Positions 59,299 through 64,000 of a stretch of 64,000 bases of DNA are shown here, in pieces. Under the pieces are notes generated by a model, which saw only the letters and a program-made list of their open reading frames with translations, ran no database searches and was not told the origin of the DNA. The DNA is from Glandiceps talaboti (lineage: Eukaryota > Hemichordata > Enteropneusta > Spengelidae): NCBI RefSeq assembly GCF_964340395.1, contig NC_135565.1, forward strand, positions 17,811,709-17,875,708. The letters are read 5' to 3'. The first letter of the stretch is position 1. Every line of letters starts with the position of its first letter. The position numbers and the translations under genes were made by a program.

Positions 59299-61560
59299 AT
59301 ACATACATAGTTGTGTATACTGTCATCTGCGTAAACAGAAAATAATACAAATAGGTAATGCAATTGTAAGTATTTTACTGTAAAATTAAATACAATGTAG
59401 ATTTGGGTCAAGATAATTTTTTAATTTTACACACTCTCACAAAACAAAAGTATTAAAAAAGAAAATGGAATACAATTATCTAGACTTTGTAGTATTTTAA
59501 AGACACACTGGTACAATAAATGTACACGTATGTGTTGTAACCTCCAGTAGCTCCATGTAGCAGGTGAAAATTCACTGGATACTTTTTAGGCTCTTTATGT
59601 GAGCCTTGTAGGTTGTATTTTCATTCTTTTTTAATTAATTGTACCATGCATACCACACTCTCTGCTAGTGTGTGTTGAGTATAATAAAGATTGATTGATT
59701 AATTATAGGAACCAAGAATGATGGATGTAGATTCTCATTTACTTCCACGAGAACAAGAAGTTTACTACTCTTGACTTTTGAATGTAATGTAATGTAACTA
59801 ATCCTTAGAAACTATTTTGTTAGCTAAATGTGTAATGTAAACAAATCTATACTAATACTCAGTGTAGTTTATCTTAGGAAATATATTTTATGATAAGGAG
59901 GTAAAGTTTACCTGACTATCAAAGGACTTTTAACTCTTTCAATTATAATCAAAAGCTATAATGTAGCTTCAGTAAACACATTTTTGAAATTCACCTTTTG
60001 CTACTGATGTTACTAAATATTAAGAGAAAAAAAATATTGACAGTATAGTATTGTCCTTGCATTTATATTAGAGTATAGATTTTCAAATACAATGGCATTC
60101 ACATTTTGTATATCACACACTGTACTTCTCATGAGTAATTTATTCAAACATATAGTAACTTCCAGTGGAATTACTAAAGGTTACAAAGTAAGGACAAAAA
60201 TCAAATTATTTAAAACTAAATGAGTACATTTATGGAATTAAAGTATTGTATAATTGAGTATGTATAGTAGTACTAAAAGAACATTTGTAAATAAACTGAC
60301 TATGTAGATTAATTATTATATTGTATGATCATGTTTGTGTTTGTTCATAATTGTTTCCCAACTTGTGATTTTTTTGTAAACAATACCGTCCTGGTAGAAA
60401 GAGGATTAAAACATGGTATCAAATGTTATAAATATATTCCTTTAATGATTAATTCATATTGGTATTTTTGTGATAATAACAATCCCTGAATGGAACTGTT
60501 TACCCTTGAACATTAGGGAAGTATCATCCAGTTATTCAACATACTCATCTGCCATCACTAATATTAGTAATATGGTTGCTAGCAGGTTCATTGTTTACAT
60601 ATACGTGTGGTGGAGGAACGTACAGTGACAATGTGATAAACAGGTATGTAAGTCGTAACACTCATTACTATACGATGAGTGTCATTTACTTACCTGGTTA
60701 GGTGACGGTTATTCCCATTGCAAACACGCCGATGAATCGCATGGAAATGAGTCAATTTCTACGTACAAGTTACCTACGATATATCAATAATAACGCCATC
60801 GTGTTACAAATTCCATACTTGTCATGAGTACATCCATGATCCATTACGCGGTGAAGTTATACACGCTCTTCGATCATGTTTTCTCAAACGGGAACAGCAA
60901 AGGAAGTGTCCTGTTATATGTATGAAATCATTGTCCACAGGTCTACCTAAAACGTGTTTTAAATAAAGTGCGTATCTCCAGAGGAAGGCAGGGAGAACGT
61001 GAGCTCATGGCGTACATGTGCACCGACCATGCACGTCCATTTATTTTCATTTCCACATATTCTGACGCATGCGCATTGCGAAAAAAATGATAGAGGCAGT
61101 ACGCGCGTTGTCGAGTTTGCAGACATGAGAGTTGCCAGTAACGCATGTGACTGGTAAACAACGCCTGTGTCTGGTTTAATTCTGTGGGTTTAAAATGGGC
61201 CATATAATGAGTTTTGAATAAACACAGCTGTTGGAATGAACGATGTTTTGAAGAGAACCATGCAAGATTGTGTATACACAGACAGTTTTCTGAGCTTTCC
61301 TAGTGACTAGCATGAAGTTTAACAACAGACATTGATACTGGTAGTAGTACTGTATTCTCAGCTGTGTCTACAGTCAGTCAATCTTTACATGCATGGTAAA
61401 GCATACAAAAATAACATGCAGAAATAAAATGATTAAAATATATTCTTTTAACCAACTGATGGAACACTGTTTACATCGACTAGAAAGTTTCCAAGAGGAA
61501 GTCTATCATCTGAGGTCAAAATATGCAGAAACTGAATGAAAATTTGAATTATCTAATGAA
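59299..61560. other. 3' flank of the 1167-residue gene and intergenic DNA
   Basis: AATAAA at 59515-59520 and 59683-59688 are candidate poly(A) signals; the second is followed by GATTGATT, a LINE-like tail. An imperfect hairpin lies at 60641-60696. A CpG-rich patch at 61020-61180 contains a third ACGCATGCGC (61065-61074) and may be a promoter. No exon is supported. Confidence 0.5.
60641..60696. repeat. Imperfect hairpin CAGGTATGTAAGT...ACTTACCTG
   Basis: Arms of 22-25 bases (60641-60665, 60675-60696) around TACTATACG. Confidence 0.75.
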
Positions 61561-61589
61561 AAAGAAGAAGAATAAGTGCCTTTCTTTAA

Positions 61590-62690
61590 TTTGTATAATG
61601 AGAATAAAGCATGAAATGATGAAATTCATCTTCTACCGCATAATTTGACAAAATTTAAAGATTCTTTCATCATGTACAGGAATCTTAGGAGTACACCATC
61701 TCCCCAACTCAATATAAATATTATAATCCAAAATTCTAAATTTAGTCACTAGTCTTCTACCAACTGGATTTTTAATTTGCAGAAGATGTTTCTCAAAACC
61801 AAAAGCTGTTTTAAATAATCCAGGGAAATAATCTAAATGTTCTCATTTTGTTTTTATTAGTACTTTTTTCTTCTAATGTCATTATGTAATTCCCTGTACC
61901 ATGATTACAAAATTCTAGACATAAGTCATAAAATTATGATGAACCTTCCTAGTATAATTAAACCTGCAAAGATTTGACCACACACTGTTCTCATTATATT
62001 TAACAAGTAAGTTTCTAATAATAAAATATAAATACCCCATGTTGAATAACACATAGAACAAATGTAGGCTGCTCACAATAAATTGTCCATCGACAATTAA
62101 TCTATACCAATACTTTAACAGAAGTTTAATTACAGTGAAATTAGTGGGGAAATGACCTAATTCTCCAACAATACCACATCTTGATATCTTATAAGAAACC
62201 CAAAGTAGAAATCTATAAAAAGAAAAAAAAAACATCAACAAGAATCTGAAAATTTCTCAATTTCATAACCCCAAACTTCACATCTGTAAGTCACAATAGC
62301 AACAATTAAACAATCAAAGAGATCTAAAGCCACATCAATAGAAATACTCTAGTTAGAAGAAATAGTTATACATGAACTTAAGAGAGCTCTCGTGGATTTA
62401 AACTTCAAGTTATTGAGGTTTTGTTTAAATTTACTGTTAGAAGAAATAATGATACCAAGAAAACAGTATTCTCTTAGGCTTACATTGTCGAGAGTAAAAT
62501 TATAAAAAATAAAATTTGGATTTCCTGTATTTACATATGACCTTGATTTCTTAATGTTGATTATTATTTTCTACTTTGTACAAAATAATGTAATTTAAAT
62601 AAACAACTTTGCAACTCAACTTTAATTTCTAGTGGTAGAGACTCATCAGGATATAAAAGACAATTCAGAGACACACTTGTAAGTTTCACA
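61590..62690 (-). mobile_element. Decayed LINE (non-LTR retrotransposon) ORF2 C-terminal part
   Basis: Minus-strand frames read, in order, EIKVELQSCLFKLHYFVQS, VSLREYCFLGIIISSNSKF, ALDLFDCLIVAIVTYRCEVWGYE, then GELGHFPTNFTVIKLLLKYW. This is the series of motifs that follows the reverse transcriptase core in LINE ORF2 proteins (YLG.. ; LFD.LV.P.L.YG.EVWG ; .ELGR.P....K.R...YW). Several frame changes and stops (for example a TAG after TISSN) separate the pieces; the RT catalytic core is not in the window. A 108-residue stretch, 61915-62241, remains open. Clade not assigned. Confidence 0.75.
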
Positions 62691-62709
62691 GGGATATCAT
62701 TCTTGACAA

Positions 62710-64000
62710 AACAAGCTCTTTCCAAACTGGTGGATTCTAAATCAACTCTTTCCTTGTTTTTGACCTTCCTTTACCAATCTTAGACTAAAGTACTAAAATT
62801 TATTACAAAAATGTTCGCAATTTTCGTTTTAAACATGTACAAATGTAACTACATTTTTGTATGAGGCCAGACACCAGAGTTATACCTAGCCTTACAAACT
62901 ATGCTCTATTCCAAATTCATTCATGCTACAACAACACTGTCACTGTTTCTCACCTACTTCTATCCATCTTAGTCTAAACTATTAAAATTTATTAGAAAAA
63001 TGTCAGCCATTTTGATTTTTAGCATGTAACTAGGAGACCAGACACCAGAGTTACCTAGCCTTACAAACTATACTCTTTTCCAAATTGATTCATGCTACAA
63101 TAACACTGTCACTGTTTTTCACCTATTTCTATCCATCTTAGACTAAACTACTAAAATTTATTAGAAAAATGTCCGCCATTTTGATTTTTAGCATGTAACT
63201 AGGAGACCAGACACCAGAGTTACCTAACCTTACAAACTATACTCCTTTCCAAATTGAATCATGCTACAATAACACTGTCACTGTTTTTCAACTATTTCTA
63301 TCCATCTTAGACTAAACTACTAAAATTTATTAGAAAAATGTCAGCCATTTTGATTTTTAGCATGTAACTAGGAGACCAGACACCAGAGTTACCTAACCTT
63401 ACAAACTATACTCCTTTCCAAATTCATTCATGCTACAATAACACTGTCACTGTTTTTCACCTATTTCTATCCATCTTAGACTAAACTACTAAAATTTATT
63501 AGAAAAATGTCAGCCATTTTGATTTTTAGCATGTAACTAGGAGACCAGACACCAGAGTTACCTAACCTTACAAACTATACTCCTTTCCAAATTGAATCAT
63601 GCTACAATAACACTGTCACTGTTTTTCAACTATTTCTATCCATCTTAGACTAAACTACTAAAATTTGTTAGAAAAATGTCAGCCATTTTGATTTTTAGCA
63701 TGTAACTAAGAGACCAGACACCAGAGTTACCTAGCCTTACAAACTATACTCTTTTCCAAATTCATTCATGCTACAATAACACTGTCACTGTTTTTCAAAT
63801 ATTTCTATCCATCTTAGACTAAACTACTAAAATTTGTTAGAAAAATGTCAGCCATTTTGATTTTTAGCATGTAACTAGGAGACCAGACACCAGAGTTACC
63901 TAGCCTTACAAACTATACTCCTTTCCAAATTGAATCATGCTACAATAACACTGTCACTGTTTTTCACGTATTTCTATCCATCTTAGACTAAACTACTAAA
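62710..64000. repeat. 169-bp satellite array running off the window
   Basis: TATCCATCTTAGACTAAACT starts at 62961, 63130, 63299, 63468, 63637, 63806 and 63975: exactly 169 bases each time. Units also share TGTCAGCCATTTTGATTTTT and GGAGACCAGACACCAGAGTT. The first unit (about 62710-62960) is diverged and longer. Identity between units is very high, with few substitutions. Confidence 0.97.

Noticed and set aside
51300-61200. Terminal inverted repeats bounding the 1167-residue gene
   Set aside because: I compared the two flanks by eye and found only the shared ACGCATGCGC motif, not a longer inverted match; element ends remain unknown.

Overview
This is animal nuclear DNA: AT-rich, with interrupted genes, consensus GT-AG introns, tRNA-Ala genes, long microsatellites, palindromic MITE-like elements, a LINE remnant and a 169-bp satellite. 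The proteins and the repeat style suggest a marine invertebrate, perhaps a deuterostome such as a hemichordate, echinoderm or cephalochordate; species cannot be fixed from the sequence. All exon models below were built by hand, requiring splice signals and reading phase to agree.

Layout. (1) 2.1-10.8 kb, plus: a ten-exon type I membrane receptor (SRCR, WSC, CUB, two CCP/sushi, TM, cytoplasmic tail) built mainly from phase-1 exons, with long microsatellites in most introns and two tRNA-Ala genes in two of them. (2) 13.4-14.5 kb, plus: NF-YB with an uninterrupted coding region. (3) 20.9-34.7 kb, minus: a complete 13-exon caprin, convergent with NF-YB. It has minisatellites in several introns, two of which duplicate splice sites. 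(4) 36.7-38.1 kb, minus: a two-exon gene for a 100-residue secreted protein not recognised. (5) 40.5-46.5 kb: a small gene carrying the C-terminal motif of a KDZ-type transposase (plus), and convergent with it a four-exon gene with an NRF1-like DNA-binding domain (minus). These two lie between the arms of a large, eroded inverted duplication (about 37.0-40.4 and 48.4-50.75 kb). The right arm carries a broken copy of the start of the secreted-protein gene. (6) 52.3-59.3 kb, plus: a six-exon gene for 1167 residues that looks intact. It reads as an N-terminal Cys-rich part, a probable DDE/RNase-H-like core, a RING-H2 finger, a zinc knuckle and a C-terminal domain with the Cys...Asp-x-His pattern of herpesvirus-tegument-type deubiquitinases. 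I consider it the most unusual item here. (7) 61.6-62.7 kb, minus: a decayed LINE. (8) 62.7 kb to the window end: 169-bp tandem satellite.

The right half (36-62 kb) is a transposon-rich neighbourhood. Its open frames look like transposase-derived or domesticated genes, one combining ubiquitin-ligase-like and ubiquitin-protease-like domains, another an NRF1-type DNA-binding domain. ACGCATGCGC motifs resembling NRF1 sites lie on both sides of the 1167-residue gene, which raises an untested possibility of a regulatory link.
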